DNA of 64,000 bases from contig JAWKNO010000003.1 in the NCBI GenBank assembly GCA_041391665.1, forward strand, positions 1,488,001 to 1,552,000, written 5' to 3'. Below are positions 34,896 to 43,571 of the stretch, piece by piece (positions within the stretch are counted from its first letter, which is position 1; the number at the start of each line of letters is the position of its first letter). The translations under genes and the position numbers were made by a program. The notes below the pieces were generated by a model. The model searched no databases. It was not told where the DNA came from and saw only the letters and a program-made list of their open reading frames with translations. The stretch is from Bacteroidia bacterium. GTDB lineage: Bacteria; Bacteroidota; Bacteroidia; J057.

Positions 34896-37814
34896 ATGGC
34901 CAAAAACTACTACTACTCCGTCGGTAAAGTCCGATCTTTATCTTTTGATTTAAAACGGTACCTGCTGGTATTTATTCTTGGTTTTGGGATAATTCTGGTT
35001 TCCGCACAGGTTACCATAGAAGGAGAGGTGATGAGTTCTGACGATGGCTCGGCACTTGTAGGAGCTACGATTTTGGTTAAAGGAACCACCAATGGCGCTT
35101 ACTCCAATGAAAATGGAAAATTCTCCCTAAAAACCAATAAGCCTTTTCCCATTCCCCTGTTTGTAAGCTATATCGGATATGATACTCTTACTTATATCGT
35201 AACCGGTCCGGAGCAGAAAGTAAAGGTTGCGCTGGAACGTGGCGCAGTTACACTGGATGAGGTAAATATTTTTACCAGTGCGTATGTCGAAAGACAAAAA
35301 CAATCCCCCCTTTCGATTGAGTCTATTTCGATCAATGGTATCAAAGAGACGCCTTCTGCCAACTTTTACGATGCGCTGGGCTCTCTTAAAGGCGTAGATC
35401 TCACTTCTGCCAGTATTGGCTTTAAAGTGATCAACACCCGTGGTTTTAATAGTTCTGCGCCTGTTCGTTCCCTTCAGATTATTGACGGTGTGGACAATCA
35501 GGCACCGGGACTTAACTTTTCTCTTGGCAATTTTTTGGGTGCTTCAGAATTGGATGTCGAAAAAGTAGATTTGATCGTAGGGGCAAGTTCTGCATTCTAC
35601 GGCCCCAACGCATTTAACGGGGTGATCAGCATGGGTACCAAAAACCCTTTTCAGCACAGAGGGCTTTCGGTCATGGCGCGAGTAGGAGAACGGAATCTGG
35701 GCGAATTTTCCATGCGCTATGCCCGAGCTTTTGCCAATAAAGAGGGCATAGATAAATTGGCTTTTAAGGTGAATATCTATTATCTCAGGGCTGACGACTG
35801 GGAGGCTGACAATCTCGACCCTGTGGACGATTCCAAAGTTCAGGCATATAATCCGGGCAACTATGATGCCGTTAACCGCTATGGCGACGAAAACCTGAAT
35901 GGTGGTATCAATAATGGCACCAGCGTCAATGATCAGGTGATTAACCCCGGCCTGGGCAGATGGCATCGCACCGGCTATCAGGAGCTGGATCTGGTAGATT
36001 ACAATACACGAAACCTCAAACTTTCAGCAGCGGTTCACTATAAAGTAGCAAAAGATGTGGAGCTGATTGCGGCCAGTAATTTTGGTAATGGAACCACCGT
36101 CATGCAGGGCGACAACAGGTATAGTCTGAAAGATATTCTGTTTTTCCAGAACCGCCTGGAGATTCGTAAAGAAAATAAATTTTTCCTGCGTGCCTATGCA
36201 ACCAATGAAAATGCCGGGAACTCGTATGATGCCGTATTTACAGCTTTCCGCCTTCAGGAAAGAGTAAAGGATGATATCACCTGGAGTACGGACTATCGCA
36301 ACTATTGGGCGGGACTTTCTACCTCCAACCAATTTTACGTACCCCCCACACAAGGTGTCAACGGCCTCAGAGGAGGTATGCGGGGAAGAGTGATGGCATT
36401 GGAAAATTTCCCCAAACAGTCGATTCCCTATCAATTTGATGTAGCCAATAGTGTGCTGGCGGGAAATATCGATTCTCTCACGGCATGGCATGCTCTCGCG
36501 CGCAATTATGCGGACAACTATCAGTTTCCCAGGCTGGTTCCCGGTACGCCTGAGTTTCAGCAGGCATTTGATGAAATCACTTCCACACCTATCAGCAGGG
36601 GAGGAACCCGTCTGGTGGACAGATCTTCCCTGTATCACCTCCATGGAGAATATAAATTTCAGCCAAAATGGGCCGAAGTCACCGTTGGTGCCAATACTCG
36701 AATCTATGCGCCTATTTCAGAAGGTTCGATTTTCAGTGATACCCTCTCCTATGTCTGGCAGACACAACCCGATGGAACCCGGGTAAAAGTTGACTCCTCA
36801 TTTAACCAGATCATCAACTGGGAAGTGGGTGCCTACACCGGGATTCAGAAAAAATTTGCAGACGGAAACCTGACGCTGAACGCAACGCTTCGGGTAGACA
36901 AAAATCAGAACTTCAACTTTGTACCTTCCTATGCGGTATCAGCCGTGTATAATCTGAATGAAAGAGATGTTATTCGTATCGCGCTTTCTTCCGCTATTCG
37001 AAACCCAACGCTGGCTGACCAGTACCTGTATTACGATGTGGGCAGAGCGATTCTGGTAGGGAATCTGAATGGATTTAATAACCTCGCTGATACCAGCTCG
37101 CTGCGTCAGTATTTCGAAACTTCCCCACAGGATGCCAGCCTGGTCAAATATTTTAATATCAAACCTGTTCAGCCGGAAAAAGTACAGACCATTGAGGTGG
37201 GCTACCGGTCGATGTGGTTTAATAAATTATATGTCGATGCCAGTTATTATTTCAGCCGGTACAAAGATTTTCTGGGGTACAATATTGGGGTAGATGTGCG
37301 GTTTTCTCCTACTTTCCCCGATATCCTGATCGCTGCCCAGCCTTACCGCGTTGCGGCCAATGCTACAGATGTGGTTTTTACTCAGGGCGCATCGCTGGGG
37401 CTTAGCTATTTTATCAGTCCAATCTACTCTGTAAATGGGAATTATTCCTGGAACCGCCTTTCCTCTCAGTCTGATGATCCGATCATTCCGGCTTATAATA
37501 CACCAGAACATAAGTTCAATATCGGTGTATCTGCCCGTAATGCCACGATCCTGAAGATCAAAGACGTTGGGTTTAGCGTCAATTACAAATGGATTCAGGG
37601 ATTTGTATTTGAAGGTTCGCCCCAATTTACCGGACAAATCCCCACTTATGATTTGCTGGACTTACAGGTAAACAAAAGAGTTCCCAAAATCAAAACTACG
37701 TTTAAATTAGGGGCTTCAAACGTACTCAACAATAAAGTATATCAACTATACGGCGGACCGAGAGTCGGTCGTATGGGGTATTTTACCATTCTTACCGAAC
37801 TGGATACTATTTAA
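34896..37814 (+). CDS. TonB-dependent outer-membrane receptor
   Basis: A 972-residue receptor with a long N-terminus (membrane/signal segment about 25-42), a CarboxypepD_reg-like domain (VTIEGEVMSSDDGSALVGATILVKG, about 43-125), a plug domain (about 140-260, with NTRGFNSSAPVRSLQIIDGVDNQAPG and GASSAFYGPNAFNGVI) and a 22-strand barrel to the C-terminus (LGASNVLNNKVYQLYGGPRVGRMGYF). It imports a large substrate using TonB-ExbBD energy. No SusD partner follows; the genes downstream are two secreted hydrolase-like proteins, so these may process its substrate. The ligand is unknown. Confidence 0.92.
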   Translation: MAKNYYYSVGKVRSLSFDLKRYLLVFILGFGIILVSAQVTIEGEVMSSDDGSALVGATILVKGTTNGAYSNENGKFSLKTNKPFPIPLFVSYIGYDTLTYIVTGPEQKVKVALERGAVTLDEVNIFTSAYVERQKQSPLSIESISINGIKETPSANFYDALGSLKGVDLTSASIGFKVINTRGFNSSAPVRSLQIIDGVDNQAPGLNFSLGNFLGASELDVEKVDLIVGASSAFYGPNAFNGVISMGTKNPFQHRGLSVMARVGERNLGEFSMRYARAFANKEGIDKLAFKVNIYYLRADDWEADNLDPVDDSKVQAYNPGNYDAVNRYGDENLNGGINNGTSVNDQVINPGLGRWHRTGYQELDLVDYNTRNLKLSAAVHYKVAKDVELIAASNFGNGTTVMQGDNRYSLKDILFFQNRLEIRKENKFFLRAYATNENAGNSYDAVFTAFRLQERVKDDITWSTDYRNYWAGLSTSNQFYVPPTQGVNGLRGGMRGRVMALENFPKQSIPYQFDVANSVLAGNIDSLTAWHALARNYADNYQFPRLVPGTPEFQQAFDEITSTPISRGGTRLVDRSSLYHLHGEYKFQPKWAEVTVGANTRIYAPISEGSIFSDTLSYVWQTQPDGTRVKVDSSFNQIINWEVGAYTGIQKKFADGNLTLNATLRVDKNQNFNFVPSYAVSAVYNLNERDVIRIALSSAIRNPTLADQYLYYDVGRAILVGNLNGFNNLADTSSLRQYFETSPQDASLVKYFNIKPVQPEKVQTIEVGYRSMWFNKLYVDASYYFSRYKDFLGYNIGVDVRFSPTFPDILIAAQPYRVAANATDVVFTQGASLGLSYFISPIYSVNGNYSWNRLSSQSDDPIIPAYNTPEHKFNIGVSARNATILKIKDVGFSVNYKWIQGFVFEGSPQFTGQIPTYDLLDLQVNKRVPKIKTTFKLGASNVLNNKVYQLYGGPRVGRMGYFTILTELDTI

Positions 37815-37854
37815 AATTAAACAAAAATTACCTTAACCTTTAATGCAATTAAAA

Positions 37855-39435
37855 ATGAGAAAAACACTTACGCTACTCCTAATCGGCTTTTGCTGCCTGT
37901 TTGCCGGCAAGGTTGATGCACAACAGCGATATCTGGATGAGATGTTTACAGATGTCGTGCGAATTGACAGTATCGTTTACGGCTCTAATATATCTGTTTT
38001 TCCTCCTGCGGGTTTGAAAGATCTTATCATGGATGTGTACTATCCTGCTGGCGACCAGGATACCAACCGTGCACTTGTACTGCTGGCTTGTACCGGCAAC
38101 TTCCTCCCCCGCCCGATCAACGGTGGTGCAAATGGAACGATTAAAGACAGTACAGTCGTAGAACTGGCGCAAAGATTAGCAAAAAGAGGATACGTAGTCG
38201 CTTCTTTCTTTTACCGTCAGGGATGGAGTTTTACCAACCCCAGTCAGGATATTCAGACAGCTACCCTGCTTCAGGCTGCTTATCGCGGTATTCAGGACGC
38301 ACGTACGGTTGCCAGATTTTTCCGTGAAGATGTTGCAGAATATGGCAATACTTATGGAATCAACCCCGACAAAATTGCTATCGGTGGGGTAGGAACCGGT
38401 GGATATATCTCTATGGGAGCAGTATTCCTCGATGATTATGAAAAAGTCAAACTTCCCAAGTTTACCGATTTTACTACCGGTATTCCATTTGTAGATACTA
38501 CCGTTCACGGCAATATCTGGGGCACAAACCAAACCCAGCAAAACGTACCCAACCACCTGGGTTATTCCTCCGAAATACAGTTTGCCTTCAATCTCGGCGG
38601 TGCGCTGGGAGACTCCAGCTGGGTTGATCCCGGAGATGCACCTGTAGTATCCTTCCATACGCCTCAGGATCCCAATGCACCTTATGATATTGGGGTAGTT
38701 ATTGTGCCTACAACAGGAAACACGGTAATTGATGAAGCTGCAGGAAGTTATGCCGTAGCCAAACTTCAAAATAAATATGGCAATCACCAGATTTTTATCG
38801 ATGCAGGTCTTACCGATCCGTTTACTGTTGCTGCAAATACCAACAACTACGATGCAGACCTCGCAATGAACCTTGAAGGCCTGATGCCTTTCGACAAGCC
38901 GTTTACACCTGGTGCGTATGATTGTGGTTTTGGCGGTGTACAGGTTCCCAAAGTGCCTGAAGGCAGCCCATGGGATTGGTGGGATCAGGGAGCTTTTATC
39001 AGTGACTGGGATTTGGCCACCGGTGGCAACCCCTTCCCCGGTGTTGTGATGAACTGTAACTCCCTCGCCAGCAACCCCGATATGTCTGCGACCAAAGGCC
39101 GTACTTATATCGACTCCGTCATGGGATACCTCGCTCCGCGTATGGTGATTGCGATGAGCCTCTATACAACCTCTATTGAAAATGAGCTGTTTGACCGCGC
39201 AGTTACGGTGTTCCCCAACCCGGCCCAAAATCTGCTCACCATCCGCAATGAAAATGCTTCCAACCTGATCAGTGAAGTGAGATTGATGGATGTTTCCGGC
39301 AGAACCTTGCAGTACAATAGTGGTCTGCGTACCTCTGAAGTTACGATCTCACGTGGTAATATTCCTTCAGGTGTATATATCCTTCAGATTCGCGCAAACA
39401 AAGGAATGACCACCCGTAAGGTGATATTCGAATAA
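37855..39435 (+). CDS. Secreted alpha/beta-hydrolase-like protein lacking the nucleophile, T9SS-sorted (paralogue A)
   Basis: A 526-residue exported protein starting at the ATG 37855 (signal MRKTLTLLLIGFCCLFAGKVDA; an ATG four codons upstream is less suited). The body resembles carboxylesterases (LKDLIMDVYYPAGDQDTNRALVLL, IQDARTVARFFREDVAEYG, GINPDKIAIGG) but the elbow reads GGVG180TGG, with Gly where GxSxG enzymes carry the catalytic Ser. The last 80 residues are a type A T9SS sorting domain (VFPNPAQNLLTIRNE ... IFE). It may bind rather than hydrolyse. It follows the TonB receptor by 40 bp and precedes a paralogue with an identical 3' end. Confidence 0.8.
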   Translation: MRKTLTLLLIGFCCLFAGKVDAQQRYLDEMFTDVVRIDSIVYGSNISVFPPAGLKDLIMDVYYPAGDQDTNRALVLLACTGNFLPRPINGGANGTIKDSTVVELAQRLAKRGYVVASFFYRQGWSFTNPSQDIQTATLLQAAYRGIQDARTVARFFREDVAEYGNTYGINPDKIAIGGVGTGGYISMGAVFLDDYEKVKLPKFTDFTTGIPFVDTTVHGNIWGTNQTQQNVPNHLGYSSEIQFAFNLGGALGDSSWVDPGDAPVVSFHTPQDPNAPYDIGVVIVPTTGNTVIDEAAGSYAVAKLQNKYGNHQIFIDAGLTDPFTVAANTNNYDADLAMNLEGLMPFDKPFTPGAYDCGFGGVQVPKVPEGSPWDWWDQGAFISDWDLATGGNPFPGVVMNCNSLASNPDMSATKGRTYIDSVMGYLAPRMVIAMSLYTTSIENELFDRAVTVFPNPAQNLLTIRNENASNLISEVRLMDVSGRTLQYNSGLRTSEVTISRGNIPSGVYILQIRANKGMTTRKVIFE

Positions 39436-39488
39436 AAAACAACTTACATGAAAATAAAAAAACCGATCCTTTGGGTCGGTTTTTTTTT
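39250..39488 (+). repeat. 239-bp identical 3' segment, copy 1
   Basis: Base-for-base identical to 41026-41264, covering the last 62 codons of the paralogue's sorting domain, the stop and the terminator. Upstream of it the two genes diverge substantially. Confidence 0.9.
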
Positions 39489-39489
39489 T
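39455..39489 (+). terminator. Intrinsic terminator after paralogue A
   Basis: A 9-bp stem AACCGATCC/GGGTCGGTT (39461-39469 with 39473-39481, one G-T pair), three-base loop, preceded by As and followed by about ten Ts. Duplicated exactly after paralogue B. Confidence 0.85.
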
Positions 39490-39630
39490 GCTCTCTTAGG
39501 GGAAAATTTCCGGCGGTTTTTGCCAGCAAAATGGTAGGGTCGATCTGTTTTTGCTTGGAAATCCTACGATTACTGCATAACTTATTAGTACTTTCTTCGC
39601 AACCTGCTCCATACCCTTCACCTGTTGATT

Positions 39631-41211
39631 GTGAAAAAGGCAAATACATTACTATTATCCACATTTTGCCTGCTCTTCTACTGCCAGGCCAATGCCCAGA
39701 ATCGGTATCTGGATGAGGTTTTCACAGATGTGGTCAGACTGGACAGTATAATCTATGCGACCAATTTCTCAGTCTTCCCACCTGCCGGTCTCAAAGACCT
39801 GATTATGGATGTCTATTACCCAGCCAACGACAACGACACCAGCCGCGCACTCGTGTTGCTTGCCTGTACAGGCTACTTCCTTCCAAGGCCGATCAACGGT
39901 AGCCCTAATGGTACAATCAAAGACAGTGCAGTTGTGGAGATTGCCACCCGTCTTGCAAAAAGAGGATATGTAGTGGCATGTTTTTTCTACCGCCAGGGAT
40001 ATGAATTTGTCAACCCCAATCAGGAAGTCCAGAATGCAACTCTGCTTCAGGCTATTTACCGTGGAATACAGGATGCCCGCACCCTCGTGCGATTTTTCTG
40101 CAAAGATGTCGCTGAAAACGGAAATACCTATGGCATCAATCCCGATAAAATTACCATTGGCGGTCTGGGGACAGGTGGATTTATTTCTCTGGGAACTGCC
40201 TTTCTCGACAAATATGAAAAAATCAAATTGCCCATGTTTACTGACCTCAGCACCGGGGCACCCTATATTGATACTACCATTCATGGCAATGTCTGGGGAA
40301 CGAACCAGACTCCCCAGAACATGCCCAATCATACAGGCTACGCTTCAGAAATCAGACTTGCATTTAACCTCGGCGGCGGGTTGGTGGATTCAAGCTGGAT
40401 AGATTCTGGTGCGGTTCCGGTAGTTTGTTTCCAAACCCCTCAGGATCCTGTAATATCTTACAATAATCAGGGAATAATCTGGCCTTTCCCCCATCCTTCA
40501 ATTATCCAATTTTTTTCCGGCAGCTATACCATCGCCCACCGGCAGAATCAATATGGCAACCATCAACTTTTCATCGATGCCGGTCTGACCGATCCCTTTA
40601 CCCTGGCAGCTAATTCCCACAACTACGACTCTACTCTGGCTATGAACCTTGAAGGCCTTATGCCTTTTGACAGACCGTTTACCCCTGATACTTATGATTG
40701 CGGTTTTGGCGGCGTGCAGGTTCCCAAAGTACCTGAAGGCAGCCCATGGGATTGGTGGGATCAGGAAGCATTTATCGCTGACTGGGATGCTTTTACCGGT
40801 GGTAATCCCTACTCCGGTGCCGTTATGAACTGTAACGCCCGCGCCGGTAACCCTGACATGTCCGCTGCAAAAGGCCGTACCTACATTGACTCCGTGATGG
40901 GCTATCTCGCTCCCCGTATGGTCATTGCGATGAGCCTTTACACAACTTCTATTGAAAATGAACTGTTTGACCGCGCCCTAACAGTATTCCCTAACCCGGC
41001 TCAAAACCTGCTGACCATCCGCAACGAAAATGCTTCCAACCTGATCAGTGAAGTGAGATTGATGGATGTTTCCGGCAGAACCTTGCAGTACAATAGTGGT
41101 CTGCGTACCTCTGAAGTTACGATCTCACGTGGTAATATTCCTTCAGGTGTATATATCCTTCAGATTCGCGCAAACAAAGGAATGACCACCCGTAAGGTGA
41201 TATTCGAATAA
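39631..41211 (+). CDS. Secreted alpha/beta-hydrolase-like protein lacking the nucleophile, T9SS-sorted (paralogue B)
   Basis: A 526-residue paralogue of the preceding gene. No ATG fits: the frame begins with TTG 39625 or GTG 39631, and I prefer GTG because it gives the compact signal peptide KKANTLLLSTFCLLFYCQANA. The alpha/beta-hydrolase landmarks match paralogue A (LKDLIMDVYYPANDNDTSRALVLL, GINPDKITIGG) and again Gly180 (GGLGTGG) replaces the nucleophilic Ser. Conserved shared parts include DAGLTDPFT, AMNLEGLMPFD and PKVPEGSPWDWWDQ. The T9SS sorting domain is identical to that of A. The conserved loss in both copies suggests a selected non-hydrolytic role or a different active site. Confidence 0.8.
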   Translation: MKKANTLLLSTFCLLFYCQANAQNRYLDEVFTDVVRLDSIIYATNFSVFPPAGLKDLIMDVYYPANDNDTSRALVLLACTGYFLPRPINGSPNGTIKDSAVVEIATRLAKRGYVVACFFYRQGYEFVNPNQEVQNATLLQAIYRGIQDARTLVRFFCKDVAENGNTYGINPDKITIGGLGTGGFISLGTAFLDKYEKIKLPMFTDLSTGAPYIDTTIHGNVWGTNQTPQNMPNHTGYASEIRLAFNLGGGLVDSSWIDSGAVPVVCFQTPQDPVISYNNQGIIWPFPHPSIIQFFSGSYTIAHRQNQYGNHQLFIDAGLTDPFTLAANSHNYDSTLAMNLEGLMPFDRPFTPDTYDCGFGGVQVPKVPEGSPWDWWDQEAFIADWDAFTGGNPYSGAVMNCNARAGNPDMSAAKGRTYIDSVMGYLAPRMVIAMSLYTTSIENELFDRALTVFPNPAQNLLTIRNENASNLISEVRLMDVSGRTLQYNSGLRTSEVTISRGNIPSGVYILQIRANKGMTTRKVIFE

Positions 41212-41264
41212 AAAACAACTTACATGAAAATAAAAAAACCGATCCTTTGGGTCGGTTTTTTTTT
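41026..41264 (+). repeat. 239-bp identical 3' segment, copy 2
   Basis: Exact copy of 39250-39488 displaced by 1776 bp, including stop codon, 3' untranslated stretch and hairpin. Confidence 0.9.
41231..41264 (+). terminator. Intrinsic terminator after paralogue B
   Basis: Same hairpin as after paralogue A, with a nine-base T-run. Confidence 0.85.
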
Positions 41265-41311
41265 GGACCTTCCTCAAAATCTCCCATCTTTAAGGAACTA
41301 AAGAAGAAGGA

Positions 41312-41920
41312 ATGAGCGATAAATTTGGCATATTTGGCCCCAGCAAACAAGAAATCTGGAAACAACTTGCACAGGAACTGGATGCAGATTTTGTGGCAGG
41401 AGGGTTTCGGCGAAAAGATAAGGTTGTAGCCTACCACCGCAACTGGGTGATCACACTTGACACGTATGTTGTCTCCAACGGTAAAACTTCTCAAACCTTA
41501 ACCCGTATCCGCGCCCCTTATGTCAACCGGGATGATTTTCTGTTTACCATTTACCGGGAAAACTTCTTTACCAACATCGGCAAGTTTTTTGGACTAAAAG
41601 ATGTCGTGGTAGGATATCCGGAATTTGACGATGCCTTTATCATCCAGGGAAATGACGAGCGCAAACTTAAGATGATGTTTTCAAACCCCAAAATTCGCGA
41701 ACTGATCAGTTATCAGCCCGCGATTCATCTTCAACTTAAGGACGATGAGGGTTGGTTTCAGCCGAAATTCCCGGAAGGCATCAATGAGCTTTACTTTCAG
41801 GTTCACGGAGTGATCAAAGATATTGTCCGGCTGCACGATTTGTATGATTTATTTACAGAAGTGCTGGATCATCTTTGTGAGATCGGTACGGCCTACGAAG
41901 ATGATCCAGCTACGATTTGA
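41312..41920 (+). CDS. DUF3137-like cytosolic protein
   Basis: A 202-residue soluble protein without signal or membrane segments. The pattern of short strands (WVITLDTYVVSNGKTSQTLTRIRAPY, then PEFDDAFIIQGNDERKLKMMFSNPKIRELI) resembles the DUF3137 family, whose function is unknown; the phrase on displaced 'outdated' residues DERKLKMMFS is typical of that domain. It is isolated, with a terminator 47 bp upstream and a convergent barrel-protein gene 3 bp downstream of its stop. I infer no role. Confidence 0.65.
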   Translation: MSDKFGIFGPSKQEIWKQLAQELDADFVAGGFRRKDKVVAYHRNWVITLDTYVVSNGKTSQTLTRIRAPYVNRDDFLFTIYRENFFTNIGKFFGLKDVVVGYPEFDDAFIIQGNDERKLKMMFSNPKIRELISYQPAIHLQLKDDEGWFQPKFPEGINELYFQVHGVIKDIVRLHDLYDLFTEVLDHLCEIGTAYEDDPATI

Positions 41921-41923
41921 TTA

Positions 41924-42598
41924 TCAGAAGGAATAACCGGCTGCAAAAATCAGCTGAGATTTTCGGTCTGAGATTGCGTAGGTATTGCCCATAATGGTAA
42001 CGTCGTCTCTGAACCTGCCCAGGTTAGGCTCATATTTGAGGTCAAGGACGATCTTTTTACCGAGGTCAATTCCCACGCCAGCCTGAAATCCTACCGTTGA
42101 CTCACTGAATTTCCTTCCGTAATTGTCGATATTTGCCAGGTCTGACTTATTGCCCAGCTGAGTACGGAATACCGGACCACCCTGTGCACGCAGCGGGCCG
42201 AGTTTCAGTCCACCGATGACCGGGATTTCTACATTGTAATACCTTTCGGTACGCTCTGAAACATCGCCGGTCTGAGCATCAGTTACTTCATAGGTAGAGG
42301 CCGCCGTCGTGAAAAGCAACTCTGGCTGCACATACAGCCCAAGCAGTTGCACCCGGGCGAATACACCCATCTGGTACTCAGGGGTAGAGTTTTGAAGTGT
42401 GAGCTTCAACTGCTGTACGTCGTTGGCATCTTTGATGATCAGGTCATTGAGTTCTACTCCGGCAGAACTAATCCCTACCCGTGGCCCAAATTTCAGTTTT
42501 TGTGCTGAAGCAGATGGAGAAATCCCAAGTCCCAGGATAAAAAGCATCATCAGGGAAAGGGAGAGCTTTTTGATTGTTTGTTTAGCGATGAGGTTCAT
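41924..42598 (-). CDS. Outer-membrane beta-barrel protein (PorT-like)
   Basis: A 224-residue protein from the ATG at 42598, which gives a good signal peptide (KKLSLSLMMLFILGLGISPSASA); a longer in-phase frame begins with polar residues. The mature part has alternating beta strands typical of the small barrel family found in Bacteroidota: LKFGPRVGISSAGVEL, MGVFARVQLLGLYVQPELLFT, STVGFQAGVGIDLGKKIVLDLKYE and the C-terminal aromatic LIFAAGYSF. It sits in the outer membrane; members are involved in secretion or adhesion but mostly uncharacterised. Convergent with the DUF3137-like gene. Confidence 0.82.
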   Translation of the reverse strand: MNLIAKQTIKKLSLSLMMLFILGLGISPSASAQKLKFGPRVGISSAGVELNDLIIKDANDVQQLKLTLQNSTPEYQMGVFARVQLLGLYVQPELLFTTAASTYEVTDAQTGDVSERTERYYNVEIPVIGGLKLGPLRAQGGPVFRTQLGNKSDLANIDNYGRKFSESTVGFQAGVGIDLGKKIVLDLKYEPNLGRFRDDVTIMGNTYAISDRKSQLIFAAGYSF

Positions 42599-42744
42599 AT
42601 GATTTACTATTTTGTCTGAACAGGTATGTCTATGAGAATTAGACGTATTAACAGACAAAAAAGTGCGGTCGGAGTTGCCTGATGTAAGGGAATTCAGGAT
42701 AAACGTGTAATATAGATTAGCATGCGGGAAGAGGAAGGTGAAAA

Positions 42745-43542
42745 TCAGTGAATCACCTCAAGGGTATCCCCCACGTTGACGGTGCCCCCTCCTTCATGAA
42801 TCATTCCCATACCAAAAATCACCTTATCCCCCGTATTTCGGTAAATAGAGAGTGTGTGAAATGGCTCTTTTTCTTTTTCCCCGGTAGCCTGATTGACGTT
42901 GGTCATTACACACCGCCCACGTCGGGTCACAGGATAAAATATCACTTCCCCAATACGAATTTTTTTCCATTTGTCTTCTTCGTAGGGCTGCCCGCCGGTA
43001 AACACAAAGTTGGTGCGGAAGCGATCCATAGAGACCGGTTTTTCCATCAGGCTGTTGAGATTGTCGAGAGAAGCCTGGCCTGCCAGCAAAAATGGAAGTC
43101 CGTCAGAAAGGCTGTTGATTTCACCTGCGCGCTGATGTTTTTCCGCTACGGGGATTTTACTGGCATCGGGCATATATACCAGCCGGCAATCGATTTTGAG
43201 CACTTCGCTCAGCCATGCATCGGCATAGTGGCTGACAGCGAGCGTATTGCACTCATACTCCCAAACGGTGGCACGCACGACCTCACCCGCCTCCGGCAGC
43301 ATACCGATCATCAGGGGTGGAATATCTCGGGTTTTGTGGCTGATAATCAATTGGTCACCCTGGATTTCCGGTTGCAAAAGCGCCATTTCCGGATACTTTC
43401 GCTGGGTGATGAAACGATTTTGTTTGTCCACCAGCATCCAGCGGCGGTCATATTGAGGCCCACGGTCAGTGATGTTCACCTTCTGAAGGGAAATTCCTCC
43501 AAGGGATTTGATTGGGTAAATAAAAATCTCCGATATTGTCAT
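42745..43542 (-). CDS. MOSC-domain protein (YcbX/mARC-like)
   Basis: A 265-residue protein with the N-terminal MOSC beta-barrel (SEIFIYPIKSLGGISLQKVNI, DRRWMLVDKQNRFITQRKYPEM) and the MOSC domain proper (RFRTNFVFTGGQPYEEDKW, RGRCVMTNVNQATGEKEKEPFHTL). Relatives reduce N-hydroxylated bases using molybdenum cofactor or bind sulfur. Only one Cys remains of the usual CxRC pair, in GRCVMTNV, which is the Mo-binding candidate. It is divergent from aceK with about 29 bp between start codons, so both promoters must be compact or overlap. Confidence 0.85.
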   Translation of the reverse strand: MTISEIFIYPIKSLGGISLQKVNITDRGPQYDRRWMLVDKQNRFITQRKYPEMALLQPEIQGDQLIISHKTRDIPPLMIGMLPEAGEVVRATVWEYECNTLAVSHYADAWLSEVLKIDCRLVYMPDASKIPVAEKHQRAGEINSLSDGLPFLLAGQASLDNLNSLMEKPVSMDRFRTNFVFTGGQPYEEDKWKKIRIGEVIFYPVTRRGRCVMTNVNQATGEKEKEPFHTLSIYRNTGDKVIFGMGMIHEGGGTVNVGDTLEVIH

Positions 43543-43571
43543 ATGGTAAATTTGAAAGAAAAATCCGGATT

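Noticed and set aside
38176..39228. A 350-codon minus-strand frame opposite paralogue A
   Set aside because: Mirrors the conserved secreted gene on the plus strand; the similar frame opposite paralogue B follows from their homology.
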